Shown piece after piece: positions 25,601-39,500 of a stretch of 64,000 nucleotides of DNA (its first letter is position 1; the number at the start of each line of letters is the position of its first letter). The position numbers and the translations under genes were made by a program. The notes beneath the pieces are model-generated. The model was not told the origin of the DNA. It was given only the letters and a program-made list of their open reading frames with translations, and made no database searches. This DNA is from Rhynchonema sp. JSB1_4 (Eukaryota > Nematoda > Chromadorea > Monhysterida > Xyalidae). The stretch covers positions 21,807 through 85,806 of the forward strand of contig JASAMV010004774.1 in assembly GCA_030248065.1 (NCBI GenBank), given 5' to 3'.

Positions 25601-27575
25601 CGTCGGCATGAACCGATCCGCTAACCAGCCGATCGACTGGTTAGCGACTGATTAGCGAAAACCGAGTGTGTTGCATCAGCCGGCGTGACGCTGAAACTTC
25701 TGACTTTGAACTTTGAGGTTGAGCTTGCCTTTATTTTGTAAATTACACCAATTGTTTGCTCCGCTTCCGGTTGCAATATATTGGATTGGTTTGGTCTGAA
25801 ACCCATCATGGCAGAATTGTGTTTTCGAAATTGGATCACTTTGACAGTAATTATCCCGCAATTAAAGCTGTGCTATTATTTTCAAGTTCACAAACATGTT
25901 GTTGCGTTTGCAAGAACAAGCACCGGTGTTTAAACGTATGTTTTTATCTGGTGTGTATTTTACATTGCGGAGTAAAATGTATTATACACAAGTATGGGTG
26001 GTAGAATGTACATATGTATGTAAATCATCATAGATAGACGAAAAGAACCCAGAGAAATGAGCAAAGTGTGTATACTGTATAGCGACGGTGCAACCAGTCA
26101 AAATATTTCAGTAGATAGTTGACAAGTAGCGTAAACTTTCGTGGTGAGTGAAAGGATATTATTTCACGATTAATATAAAATATTTAAATTTTTCCGAATG
26201 TGGTTTCACAAGATCATCACGGAGTTAGAAGTCCAGTAACAACATTGTGGAAACGTGTAAATTACCTGGAACGCAAAAGGTTTTGAAAAAGTACATGGGT
26301 GTTATTACTCAACTGTCTTTGACAAAAAACAGTAATATTGATATTATTTTACCATGAAAATGCATGACGAAGAACAACACATACATACTGCGGTAAGCGA
26401 TACAAGCAGGACTAGAAAACTGTGGGGCTGGGGCCCAAAATGAAGAAAAAGTCTGAATTTTGGGGGTACATAACATTTTAGGTCAAATGGAACGGGGTGG
26501 TAATTATATGTAATATCGCAAAACTGAAGTGGTCAGCTTCACGTAAACACCAGATTTTAATCACAATGCAATGGAAAAGAAGATACATTGAACATGTTTT
26601 TCGAAAAAATCACCATTTTTAACACATCGTACCAAACATAATGAAAAGAAAGAGAAAAAAACGTGTTATATGTAAATACGAATAAAGATGAAAAGAAAAT
26701 CACGCCGTACGAAAACCCGATCAATACTCATAATAAGAGGAAATAAGATTTCGTAAATTTAATTGTACCCACTTTTTAAAAAAAATCAGAACAGAGTGCA
26801 CTCGCAGTGCAGTGTACCGTTTGCGGGAAATTTACCAGAAGAGTGTTCATAAGCATTTTCAAACTTTGATGGGAATCTTCGAAAATTTTCTCAATAATAA
26901 ATCTGTACTTGTCGATTACAACAGAGCAATCAATTTTGTCACAATAATGTAACGGGAATAAGCAAAATAGTACCCAGAGCACACGATTATTTCCCCACAA
27001 GTCGAAGAAATACACAAAAAGACGATAACATTAATATAACACGAAAGTGCTGTACATTCGGGTTTCAATCGGATGGTATACGGTAGGTAGATGGTTGGTT
27101 GGAGCATTCGTTCATTCACTGATAATTGGGGTCACACATTCTTATACATACTTCGCGTCAAACATCAGATATTGCGTGCGATACAATTCGGGGCCCACAA
27201 ACGAAGGACATTGCTGCAGAATTACATATAATAAAAATCACGAAACAAGCAAAAGTAGCCTTCAAGGATCGGCGGGTGATACGATTTTATAAAATGAGAA
27301 AGTTCGATATCCACAGAGAAAACGAAAGATAAACGTGTTTGCTGGAGCACTGGAATGACTAAATGAGCCTTATCTGCTTGACACATTAACGTGCGGGTAC
27401 AGCCCACCCACATAACCACCTCTGTGCAGCGCACCCTCTGCAAATTGAAATGACCAATATTTTGGTTCGCAATCTGCAGTTTTAAATTCGAAAATGGCTT
27501 GTCACTATAAAGAGGGCAGACCGCACAGCGCAATCAGTTTTACATCATCAAAAGAGTATGCAGCTCTAACAAAGC
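25601..27575. other. Spacer between zinc-finger relic and MOB2 3' end, no gene seen
   Basis: About 2 kb, AT-rich. It presumably contains the MOB2 3' UTR next to 27576. No clear polyadenylation hexamer on the - strand could be assigned and no coding exon was found. Confidence 0.4.
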
Positions 27576-30500
27576 CTAAGCAGTGGTGGGCATACATCCT
27601 TGCGTCTGCTGCATCCGGCACGTGCTGCTGCTGTGCGAACTCTGGCCGCCCCAACTGCCCGACTTGCGATTGGCGGCCGTGTCCGTCAACGGGTACGGGT
27701 GTGGGTGCGCATGGGCGGTGGCCATGTGATGTCTGAGGTCGCCGATGCCCTGCATCCAATGCACGTCCGGACTCGCGCTACAATCCATCATCTCAACGAC
27801 GCTCGCCGACGAGACTGCACGATGCTGATGCGTGACGGGCGTGCGACCGTAGTGTGACGGGCTCATCGGTGCGTCCATCGATGTCGGCCCGTCGGTGCCA
27901 TACGGCCCCGTCAGCACCATTGCACTGCGACACACGCCCGATTGATGGGCGGGCAAGGAATGCGTCTTGGCGATCGCCTGATAGTTGGCGTAGCCGCGTG
28001 TAGGTTGCCAGCGGACGCACAGCTCGCCGCACGCGTGCACGTCTTTCGAGTCGAGCAGATGGAATTCCTGTAAAAGGCGGCTTCTGATTCAGTTCGTGGT
28101 CTCTCCAGGCACCCTAATTTTTGTTCTAACACCAGTGTTGGTCGGTACAGCGAATATGAATGAAAAACTGCTGAGTGAGGTACGCAAACACGGAGCACGA
28201 TACACATTCTTCCTTCGCTTATAGTGACCGACAGTTTGGTTCCGTTGATGTCTAATCTTAACGCAGCATTGCGACCAGATCATGTCACTATAAGGAGGGA
28301 AGATTGCAGGTAAACAAGTTTTTGGCGTTTATTCCCACACCCGTCAAATGTACAGTCAGTAAAACAGGGATCTCATTGTCAATACCGTAGTCGAAAATTG
28401 AAAAACCCAAACCCACACGAACCTGTGCAAACGCAAAGAAGTGCTGGAGCACAGCATGGCATTGGGGCCTCATGCCCAGGTCCTTCAACGGGTCTTCGTG
28501 TGTGTAGGTCACGTGACCGAGCACATGCCACAGCAGACGCACAGTGCGACGAATCAGTTGGTCGAAGGATGACGGGAACGGTTGACCTGCAGTAGCTTGG
28601 TTGATGTTTCGCTAAGGACACTGTATCGTATGTACTTCATGAGTGTCTGATCCGAGTTTCAGTCAAACAGTAGAAAATGTTTCACTCTTGGTTCATGAGA
28701 AACGCTGATATCGACGCTGTAATCGATACCACGTTGGGAGAAAATCAAACAAAACTAAAGAAAAATGTTTCACTAAACAACTTGATCGCATATATGTATA
28801 ATAATTCTGGAACCTGACGTTGGTAAACAAATGCAAACCAAAATAGAAAAAGGGGCATCGAATTGATGTTTGATTGAAGTTATTGATATTTCCTTCGTAT
28901 GAACAGGTCTTCCTGGCTGGCAGCCTAAGCCTAAGCCTAACCCTGAATGCAAGCCTGAGCACCAACTACATGAATGCCAACTTCTGACAAAAAAATTTGG
29001 TCCATTTTTACACCTTTTTATTTTTCGGGATTTTTTCGGGATTTTTGCTTTTCGGGATTTTTTTTCGGGATTTTTCGTTTCGGGATTTTTTTCGGGATTT
29101 TTTTTCGGGATTTTTACCAGAAAAAGACCCAATCTCACCGAATTTGGTAGGGAATCCTTCATCCGAGCACACGATCGTTTCCAGCATCGTCATCACACAA
29201 TCAATGTATTGCGGCGCGGCGTACTTCCATTTCTTGCCCTTTTCATCCACCCACGGCAATTGGCTGCAATGAAGTGCTTGATACTGTAGTTATAATTACG
29301 TTTGGCGTCTTATTCACTTGCTGGTTAATAAAAACGCAGCTCATAATCTTTTAGCAAAATTTTCTTCGTCCTGAGCAAGTTTCGCGACCCCCATCAATCA
29401 GTCAGCTGTAGCCCCGATAGCACGCGTCTCCTCCAGTTAAAGCAGACCGGGACCGGACCACCTTGCAAGGTAAAAGACGACAATTTTACTGAGACCGCAT
29501 GCGCACGCAAATCTAGGGTTCCATCCAGCCTGCAGGCACGCTTGTTGTCGTCATATCCCGGAGGCCCCAAAATAGGTTTGCGGGTCATGCATTTTGCATA
29601 AGCCTGTCGCCTGCCTGCCTGGCGTCAAAACATAAATATTTTGCTTTCGTGCATAGCACAGACAGAAGGTCTTTTGAGAAGTTTGAAAACAGGCAGAGAC
29701 AGCAGCTTTTGATTTGCGTCAGCAACCTCAACCGTACCGGAAAAGAAAACTCATAATTTACTGCTTGAAGCTTCCACATTGTCTCATTTCACCACCGACA
29801 TCCAACCACCAACCATCATAATGTCTCAGAACTAGAATATTTATCCGTAAATTCCATAAACTCCAGAATACGTACTTTCATTTGTGACTCGCAAGAAAGC
29901 GTCAGTGACCAGTTCCAGGAGCTACAAGTGGAATTTTCCGGCAGCACAAAGTTGTCCCCTCAGGTATGAGAACGCAACCCAGACGCTTACCGTCAAACAC
30001 AACCCAACATCCCCGTCAATCGAAATTTCAACACAAAACCAAAACGACTGAAAAACGCTAGTCGGCGCACATTGAAACAAGCCGCAGAAAATTGTTGAAA
30101 AATTCTGCGCCCTACGCGCACCCACTCAGTTTTCGAACGACACAATCAGCTGTGTTCAAGAGACAGACGCCTGTACTATTCAAGAAAAAAGCACCGCACA
30201 GCAGCAGCGTCGATAATGTGAAACAATAAAGTCTCAAATGCTCAAAATTTTGCGTGGTCTCGTCGTTTTTCAGCAGTCTGGTCCCAGTTTTTAGGTGAAC
30301 GTAAACCCTGTTGTGTTATGACGAGACCAAAGTTGCACCACATAATTAGGTACAAAGCAGATATGCGCTTTAGAGCCCCAGGGCACAACCGTCTCACATA
30401 TTTATTTATGCAAATGTCCATGTGGACCGGACGGCAAGCGTAAACCAATTTTCGCACTTATCCGCAACCGAGCTTGAAAACGGAAATGCTGATCTTTATT

Positions 30501-33500
30501 ATCAACGCGACTAAACGGACGAGAGAACGCATTTATCCTCACAATTATGCATTGATTCGTTCGTACATCAGCGCTGTATTTAGGCACCGTTTTATATGAA
30601 GGTGTAGGTACCATGCTCCATGTACACAGACTGCACATTTTATGCAGATAATTTGATACACACAAGTAAATTTGCATTCAGTACGAATTTCAGTAAGTCT
30701 GATCTATCAAACTAAAATCGTTGTTTGTACTGTAGCCATATCATTCTTCCCCTCTCTCCACATCAAAATTTTCTATTCGTCAAAAATTCTACAAACAGAC
30801 GTCAAATCTAACAAAAAAACCAGCGTTCCTATAAAGTTAGCATCAGCTACCAGGCGGCACCAGTTCCGATTCTACTTTGATCGAGTCAAATAGCGCACGC
30901 GCAACAAGTTGCTGGGACGAAAAAAAAGAGAAAACAAATTTCGAACACAAAAAATCCGGCCGCGCACTGCGTTGCGAGATGCGTACGTCGAGCGCACAAG
31001 ATCTTTTCCCTTTCCCTTTCAATGTCAGCAAGCTGCGTGTAGCACTGTGAGCTAAGATCGTTGTGGTTTATGCTTATCGTTAAAAGACCAACAGCCAGTA
31101 GCCACTCCTGACACGCCATGTCTTCACACAAGCCCAGACGCGGCAGTGCATGCGAGTCGAATTAACGAATGCATGCCAAAGTAGCCAATGTGAACTTTAT
31201 ATCCTAATTCCCAGAAGACCTACCTACCCAAGTAGAGCAAAACCAGTAATGCAAAAAAGCACGTCTGTTTATGAAAAGAGGAAAATAACCAAAAATCTGC
31301 CCCAAATGTGTACCTGTACGTGGGTCCACAATTCATCACAGGACACGTATCACTGGTACAGAATTCGCATACCACACCGTACAACGCGTTGACGTGGTGG
31401 AATAGGGATATTGCTGAAAAAATCGGATGTAAAAATTTGAGAAGATTAGTGAAAGAATCGAAAAGGACCTCCCCTATCATTACTAGGTGGGATAAAATGC
31501 ACTATCTATGCAATACCCACTGCGTTCTACCAGAATGTCCTAAACCGACATAATCTTAGGACAGCCGAGGCTTCTGCCTCGCTTTGAATGACCAGGTACA
31601 CCCATTATCTTTTTGCAACGTTCAGTCACACAGCCTCAGCCTGGCACCCTTTTCGGCTGGGCGTGAATGAATTGTGTTCTACCACCCGCAGTGAGTGACG
31701 GCTTAGTTACACGAGACGCGTAAAAAGTAACAAATGTGTGCTCTTTGTGAATCGTGGTGTCCGCCTGCCGCCGACTACAGCACAAAGCATTATGCTTCGT
31801 ACGGTCGATGGCCTGGTAACATATCAAAGTGGTGGTGTTTTTGGGGCCTATGGGGGTCGTCGGCAGCGGGCTATCTTGGTCAGGTACTTTACAGGTATCG
31901 TACACCCTAATGCACATTTACATTTTAGGTGATCATCTTGCGGTGCTCCTTCGCATGACGAATATAACAGCACCATGATAGTACCACAGAAACAGGCAGA
32001 ACATCGTTTTGAAAAAACCCACTGACTATCAGACTTGTACCTCGGCCTGAATTTAGGCCTGCCTCACTGATCCAAGTAAACACAAATGAACGGAGCTCGT
32101 AATGTTGTGTTTTCGTGCTCGTGGATAAAACGTCAGTCAGCAAGATCAAATGCCCCGTCCGCTAACCATGTGCGGCCATCCATTCATTGCCGTCCATTCC
32201 ATACGGACATCGGACGAACTCGGCAAATCGTTGTGTCCCGATGACGTCACACACCGAGAACTCGGTCGATTGCGACGGTCGACATTGATGATAGGCACCG
32301 TAGGGCGTTGCTGCTGCGCTGTGACGTTTGCATGGCGTGCCTGAATGTACGCACAACAATGCGGGTGGGAGTGTACGTGGTGATGGAGGATACGTATAGG
32401 TAGTTTCGGTCATTCATGAAAAAATGGCGCGCATCACATTCGGTGATCGGACCGATAAAAAACCGGCCGTCTATTACCAGGTTGAGCGAAACTGGCCAAT
32501 ATCATGTGCACGCGGCGTCAGTTCGGTATTGGACTTCTTGGTTGCACGTTTGACACGCTTTAACGGACGGACGGTGCATACAGGACATTGTCAGTACGAA
32601 TGCTTCAGATGCCGTACAACCAAAAAAGTCGAGCTTTCGACAAACATGAGCTCAGACGTGGTGACCGCAATGCAACAACGGTCAACGTCTGCCACCTCGT
32701 ACATTGCAAAAATGATGATGTTTCACCAAGTATACATCTAAAGCGCTGTCATCTTCACCAACCAGTCTGTGAAGTTGACGGCAATGCACTGAGTCCAAAC
32801 GGCAGCGCACCAGCATTTGCGGCCGGATGCACCAGATGGTTCTCCTTGTTCGGTCCACCCTCGCCGCCGGCACCGCCTTTGCGACGCGAACGTCTGCAAT
32901 AAGAGAAAACCTAGTTTAAATTTATTTTTTTATACATGCGTCAAGTCGTTATTGTTCTATTTGTACTAATCATAATTATTTGCACTTCACCATTCGGCAA
33001 CATTCACACATACCCACCGAAGTTCAAACATAAATTTATCAAACACGCTCAAGCAACAACCATGTATTACGTCCAATCCAATCCAATTGAATCCCACTTG
33101 TGAGTTACTCACCCCTACATAGGTACAGTATCTGGGGCGGGAGAGGAAACACAGACTATGATTTGGTGGGAAGTTATTGAATACCATCATGGTTTGTCAT
33201 TGGCAGCAACAGTAACCTAAGGTACCTGACAAGTATACTCTCTTCGCCATTTCACACTTTGTACAATATATTCGATAAGTGTAAACACAGCAAACCGAGT
33301 GTTTCAATGAGTCAAAGATGTCGTCCGACAAAGCGTTTGCGCAAACAAATCTCAGCCTTGTACACAAATATGAAATGCAAGTTTTTCACACCTCTCTCAA
33401 CAAACATCCATCCATAACCTTCCCACTGAATCTGCGTTGCACGCACGCGATCAAAACTCCCACGCTCGTTTTATTTCCGGTCGAGAGCAAGTGAAGAGAG

Positions 33501-36500
33501 ATTTCGTATAATTTATATTGTATACAGGACCTGATCATCCTGCCTATCGTGTCCAAGCAGTAATCATACCTGGGTAACCTATCAAACACGGTTGTGCAAA
33601 ACTGTACACTTCAGAATTATGGCAATAATATATATGTCTCTGATCAACCTGTCATCATGCCCGTTCATTGCATCAACCCGCTGTCTCAGTGACCAGCATG
33701 TCACTGTGACAGGAACGACAGCAACATCGGCTTGGGTACTTTGATCAAGTGAATGCGCATATAAAACGACACAAATGATAAAGTGTTTTGCTGATCAGCG
33801 ATATTGCCTGATCGATTATCGTGCTGATTGATTGATAGTTGGGTGCAGAAAGTATAACCATTTGGATATCAGTAGCACACTAATTGTACCCAATTACCGT
33901 CTTGATCCATGACAAGCGCAAGCAATCCGTGATTGGATGAACATCTCTGAACATCATTACCGTGCCATAGGCCAGGTCTCATCTCAATCATACTGTATGT
34001 ATGTTCTTGACAAATCTGGGGCTCACAGGTTCATGACCTTCCATTTCAAAACTGTCGCTAAAATAGTGATGGATGGAAAACAGTTCCCACAGCGATCAGA
34101 CCGACTAATCCAGCCACCCAGATTCTAGAATAGCAAATTTATCCACAAAAAATAATCAATCAACTCCTTGTCTCAATCAGAGCACAGTACCTTCTCGTGT
34201 GACTGCTACTTCTCCACGAGCAGTTATCGAACAGTTGCATCCATTCGGTGGCCAGGTACTCCTTCAGTTCTTGTAATACAGTCATGCCCGCAAGTTAAGG
34301 CAACTTTGGCGATGGTTGCGAAGAATTCAGGCCACAATTTGGCGTGTTAAAGTGCACTTTTGTTTGTTACTTGACAATTGATTGCATGTACGATTGCCAC
34401 CAAAATGGTGGGAAGTGAAATGGACGCCAGTCACTGAGCTAGGGATATGGGGTCTGAAAATTCAAGAGGGCGAATATGGACATTTCTTTCGTAAAAATGA
34501 GCGAACTGACATAAAAAAGATCAACATAAATGTGTCTTCCATCCATGAATGGCAATAAAGTCAATGAAATATCGGACCTAAAGCTATACCATTAGCCAAA
34601 TACAGGCTCCGTAATTTCGCCGGGAAACGAGGCGTGAATAGAAACTTCGGTGCACTGGCGGAAAATAGAGCCATTGTAACATCAGGCTTCATAAAATGTG
34701 TTGTGATGCGAGTGAAAGATTACAGAGTGAGACGGACGTTATGTTACAATACAACAGCCCATCTGGTACGGTGAGCATATGAAGATGAGCTTTGGGCAGG
34801 GGAAAATTTTGAATTATGACACACTTTTTCACAAAACAGGCCAAAGCCAGCCAGCCAGCTGCACAATGTATACACTAGTCTGTCTCTAGTTTGTCTGTGC
34901 TGTTGTAAGAGCTTCTTGCAACTAAACTGACATCCCAATGCAAGCTATATGATGTGGAGAAAAGAAGAAAAATACGTTCGAAAAATGGGAAAAGTTTGGA
35001 AGCCGAAAAATGTAATGTGCCTGCTATGTATGTGTATGCGCTACTCTTTTGAAAACTGCCACATAAACAACATACTGTACGTAGGTGCAGAGCAGCTGGA
35101 GACAGTTTTCTTGTGAATGAGCATTTTACTGAAGCTGCGACAGCACGCATAATGTAGGTTTATAATTTTTCTCAAAACGTGTACACTGCATGTACACCGC
35201 ACCATTTTGATCAGAAGACGTTGGGGTCCAATTTTTCAAATTTCCCACCGAAAAACCGCCAAAACATACGCAAGGGGTAGAGTAAGACAAAGTGACACAT
35301 TGGGCAAAGAAAGACAACATAAAACAAGCTGACCGAGCGCATGTACGAAACACAATGAGCTGCACTGTTTGATCGAATTCTGTCTCAAAATACTATTATG
35401 TATCCAAATATATCTGGTGCTGATTTTATGGTCAGACAGGAACAAAAAATCAGAACAACCCAAACACGCGCACGCCATCCGCGCCTGTCTGTGCGAAACA
35501 AAGAGTCACTACATCAGACTCAATGTGAAATTCAAATATTTTCTGACAATTCGGTTTAAAAATATGCACGCCGCGGCAAGGTATCATGTACTCATGGCGT
35601 GAAATTATATCACTGATTTGATTGCAAATAACCCTCACATAACAACGTAAGTCGGGTACGCTTGCACAAACGCGATAAAAAATGCAAAAGGTCAAATTTG
35701 TTTCCATATGGATATGGGGGTGGGGATGAAAATAGAGAATCACAAACTGTATTTCAGTGCGGAACCTCAGAGAAAAAACATGAGCACCAGTAGCAAGAGT
35801 AAACCAAAAAAACATTCAGAGAATTGCAAATTTACACCAGCAAACCGACAAGATGGGAAATTTCAAATTTCGTATGCTCAGCTGCTAAAACCAGACGTGT
35901 ATGGTGGACAGTGGTGTGATGGAAGGACACGTCAGAATGACCACCACAAGAACACGTTGTAGTCATAATCAAAAATGGCCGAGCAATCATGGATATGCAG
36001 ACGCGTTCAGGCGTAACTGGATGACGGTATAATAGTAGTACAATTCCTCTTCTTTGCTGCTGTTATTCCTTTGAACGAAGCGCGGTAGGCAGGATAGTAC
36101 TGTTGTTCTGGGAGTTCTACAATCGACGTGAGATGCGACCCATGTGAAATGAAATGAGCATTATTGTTACTATTTTGAATGCCAAAGCTTGTGGGGTCGG
36201 CCAGAAGTGTATATTTCATACCCGGACCCAATAACAACAACCATGAAGGTGAAAGTGGCCGTATATAAACGTGGTAGTGATACTGAGATCATGTGCGGTA
36301 GATTTCACACGGCATGAAAACAAAGAGCCATAATCGGTGCATGTGTATAGGCGGAGGAAGATTCATGATGTAAACGTGTATAGGGTTTGCGAATGGAAAG
36401 AGAGAGAAATTACAGGAACACAATAAAAGAGAGAAAAAGGCCGTTGATAGGCGGAAATGGTCACGCACCAAACAGCACACGCACTCGTAAACATAACAAC

Positions 36501-39500
36501 CCTTGATGTGAAGTGAAGCATGGCTGGCAACAAGACAAATCGGCTGGATTTTAAGACAAAGTGGAAGTGGACCATATTTGAGACACAGCGGTGCAACAGT
36601 AACCCATGCATACCTACCAACAATAAGCTGGAGTACAGCAAACTTGCGATGCTCAGTTCTTGCTGGCTAAGCAAACGAGGTTAGACTTCTCCTTTGAGCA
36701 GATTCATGTCTCGCTTTTGGCGCGTTTTACGACGGTGCTATGACTAATTTCTGCCACAAAATTACACGCCTGTCCTTGAGAACCGTAGACGTCCGAAGTG
36801 ACCATGAAGTATACAGACAAAATGCACCGCTGCACACGCATAAACACTAGAGAAATAGAGAATTATATGAAATTGTGCTGGGTTGTTGTGGTTCATGCGT
36901 TTGCACAACACTTGAGTTGAGAAAAGACGCGCGCGCTTCACACGCACACGAGTAGTCAACCAAGCACGTTATGATTCATGCACCACACACAGTACAAACC
37001 ACGTCACATACCCAAGTGCTGCTAAATTTAGCAGAAATTTTGAGGAAAGGTCAAAAGAAACAGGGTACATTTCATAAAAGAAAACCTGTAAAGTATTAGA
37101 GTGATATGATGAGTCAAATACCAAAATCAAACCAAGAAACATACCGGTCATATGAGCGCGAAGGCACACTACACAGTCTTTCATGAGCCCATTTCAAAGA
37201 TAAAATGCAGATTTTAGCGCTAAGAACGCACATAAAACATCACCAAGGTGGTAGTGCAAAAGGATAGCAAAATCTTATTTACTGACACATATTTACATCA
37301 TTATTCTCCATTGTGTACATAACGCATGAGCATTTTATGATGTGTCTGGTATGCACTGGTCACCAAGTAACGTGCACGGCGTTCACATTTGAATGGTTTT
37401 GGAGCATGAAACCGAATTTTATGCTTCAATGTTCTGTGCATTACAGTACGTCGGATGTGGGTGCACACAAAATATGCGGTTTCATGCTCCATCTGTCCCG
37501 TCACGATAATTTGGAATGAAGAAAGAAAAGTTCTGGTATGCGATGCGGGCAATTTGATAAATTTTTGCTCGAAAGACACTGCCTGTCAGCCAGACTGCAG
37601 TCGTGAACGACGAAAACATCAAAGATAGTGTTTCACAACGACCGATAAATCTCGCTGGAATATGGAAAGCTGATATTATTATAGAAGCGAAAGAAAAGAG
37701 TGTGAAGTGAAAAACAATCTGCACACAGACAAAGCTTTGCTTTAAAAGTGTGCTAGTGCACGATTTTCCCACCAGGCAAGTTCGCGCAATCAAAAATTGT
37801 TTGGAGCCGATTAGAAACGCTCAGCAGTGGCTAGAACAGCAGCAACACTTCGTCAGTGTCTGCGCCGTATCAGCTCGGTAGAAACCCCCGCCCACAACGA
37901 CCGGCTTATCAGTGAAAACAGTCAGTTTTAACAAAACCTAAAAACTCTTCCAAAACATGTCAAGGACATGATAACGTGCGCCACAGAGTGCCTTTTGAAG
38001 CGCAAAACTGCAGGTTTATGATGCGACAACCTTCGGAGAGTCTATGGGTGGGGTGAGAGCAAAACAAAGTGGACCTACAGGTCTCCGTGGTAAGACAAAA
38101 TGCGGTACTATACATGTATGCATATGCCATCGCTGAGCGTGGGTTGTGGTAGCATCTGGTGGCGTGGTCTTTCCAGATAATATTTCCAGGAAAACTAAAT
38201 CAACCGAGCAAGTCAATGACAAAATATAGGTGTATAGAATCCAAAGTTCAATAGAATTACACCATCTGAAGCCCACATAATATGCAGCCCACGTGGCCCA
38301 TCCAGGCACGCAAAGTGTAACATCTTGTATCACTGAGCTACACAGCAGCTATTGCGCAACGAGATGAACCCATAAAAAGTGTATGGGAGTGGGAGGGAAG
38401 CATAAAGTACGGATACCATGGTGGTCCGAGAGCTGCCGAATGCACTGCATACAGTAGGAAGTCCAGATACAGTAGCTAGGTGTTTCGTACGTGGGAAACA
38501 ACACTAAACAGGTTACAATGCACCCACAGAATCTTACTGCCGATTCCAGGTTAGGTATCACGCCATATTTGGAGCAAAATCAGGCGCTTGAAAAGCTGGT
38601 TCCGGTAACCAAATCAAACAAACTGATAACAAGGAAAGGGGAGTAAACATATGAGCGTCTAGAACAAGCACCAGAGAAACTTTGTTCGACCACCCGACAC
38701 TCGCAGAAAGATGGGTTAAAGTTTGCGCAAAGCAATAATGTTTATTATTGTTGCGGGTTTAGTGCACGGCAAAAGGTTGGTATACGCGAACAAATAGTGC
38801 TGCAACGTTTGGTCGTTAACTTTGCACTAGACGGGTACTGATGGTCTATAGTTCACGTTTTCAGAACCGCAATGCTGTGTTTCGCACAAAAACGGTCTGG
38901 TGTTACTGTGTCATTGGAAGCGCCACAATTGCGCTAACGTTTACATAACACAAATATGAATTGGGAAGCGAATAAGAGTGTTTGTTATATGCAACGAAAA
39001 AACCGGCAGTAGTAGAGAGAGAGAGAGAATAACGACGTAAACCACACTTGCATCATCCTAACATTGCACAAGATGACACCTGGGGTGTTGGCGGTGCTTG
39101 GGCGCACGCGCGCGCAACTCTCGGTTGTGCAAAGTTCACATTTTGGACGAAGAAATAGTATAACGAACCGAGATGTGCAACAGAATAGTGGTTGAAATGA
39201 CAAAAACCAACACTACAATGTAGACAAAATATTGCCGCACATGTACTTTCAACGTAGTCTGTCAGCGCGAGGCACATTGATCAGGGGTAATCAACACTAA
39301 TTATGCATTGACAGGACACGAAAACGAACGAAAATAAACAAAAAGAAAGAGAAAATAAATTGCAGTTGCCTCTGCATGTCAATTACATTTCATCTGTGTC
39401 TTGGTGTGTTGACGCACTCAAATTTCCAACAATCTCCTCTCAGGCAAAGTGCAACCCCAGTTTTTGCCTCGACACCGGCCATTTTGGCTCAAACTAATTG

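Noticed and set aside
4414..32249. Additional TGACGTCA octamers near 4415 and at 32242 as regulatory sites
   Set aside because: Both are inside inferred coding exons (reading DDV and CDVI), so they are probably incidental.
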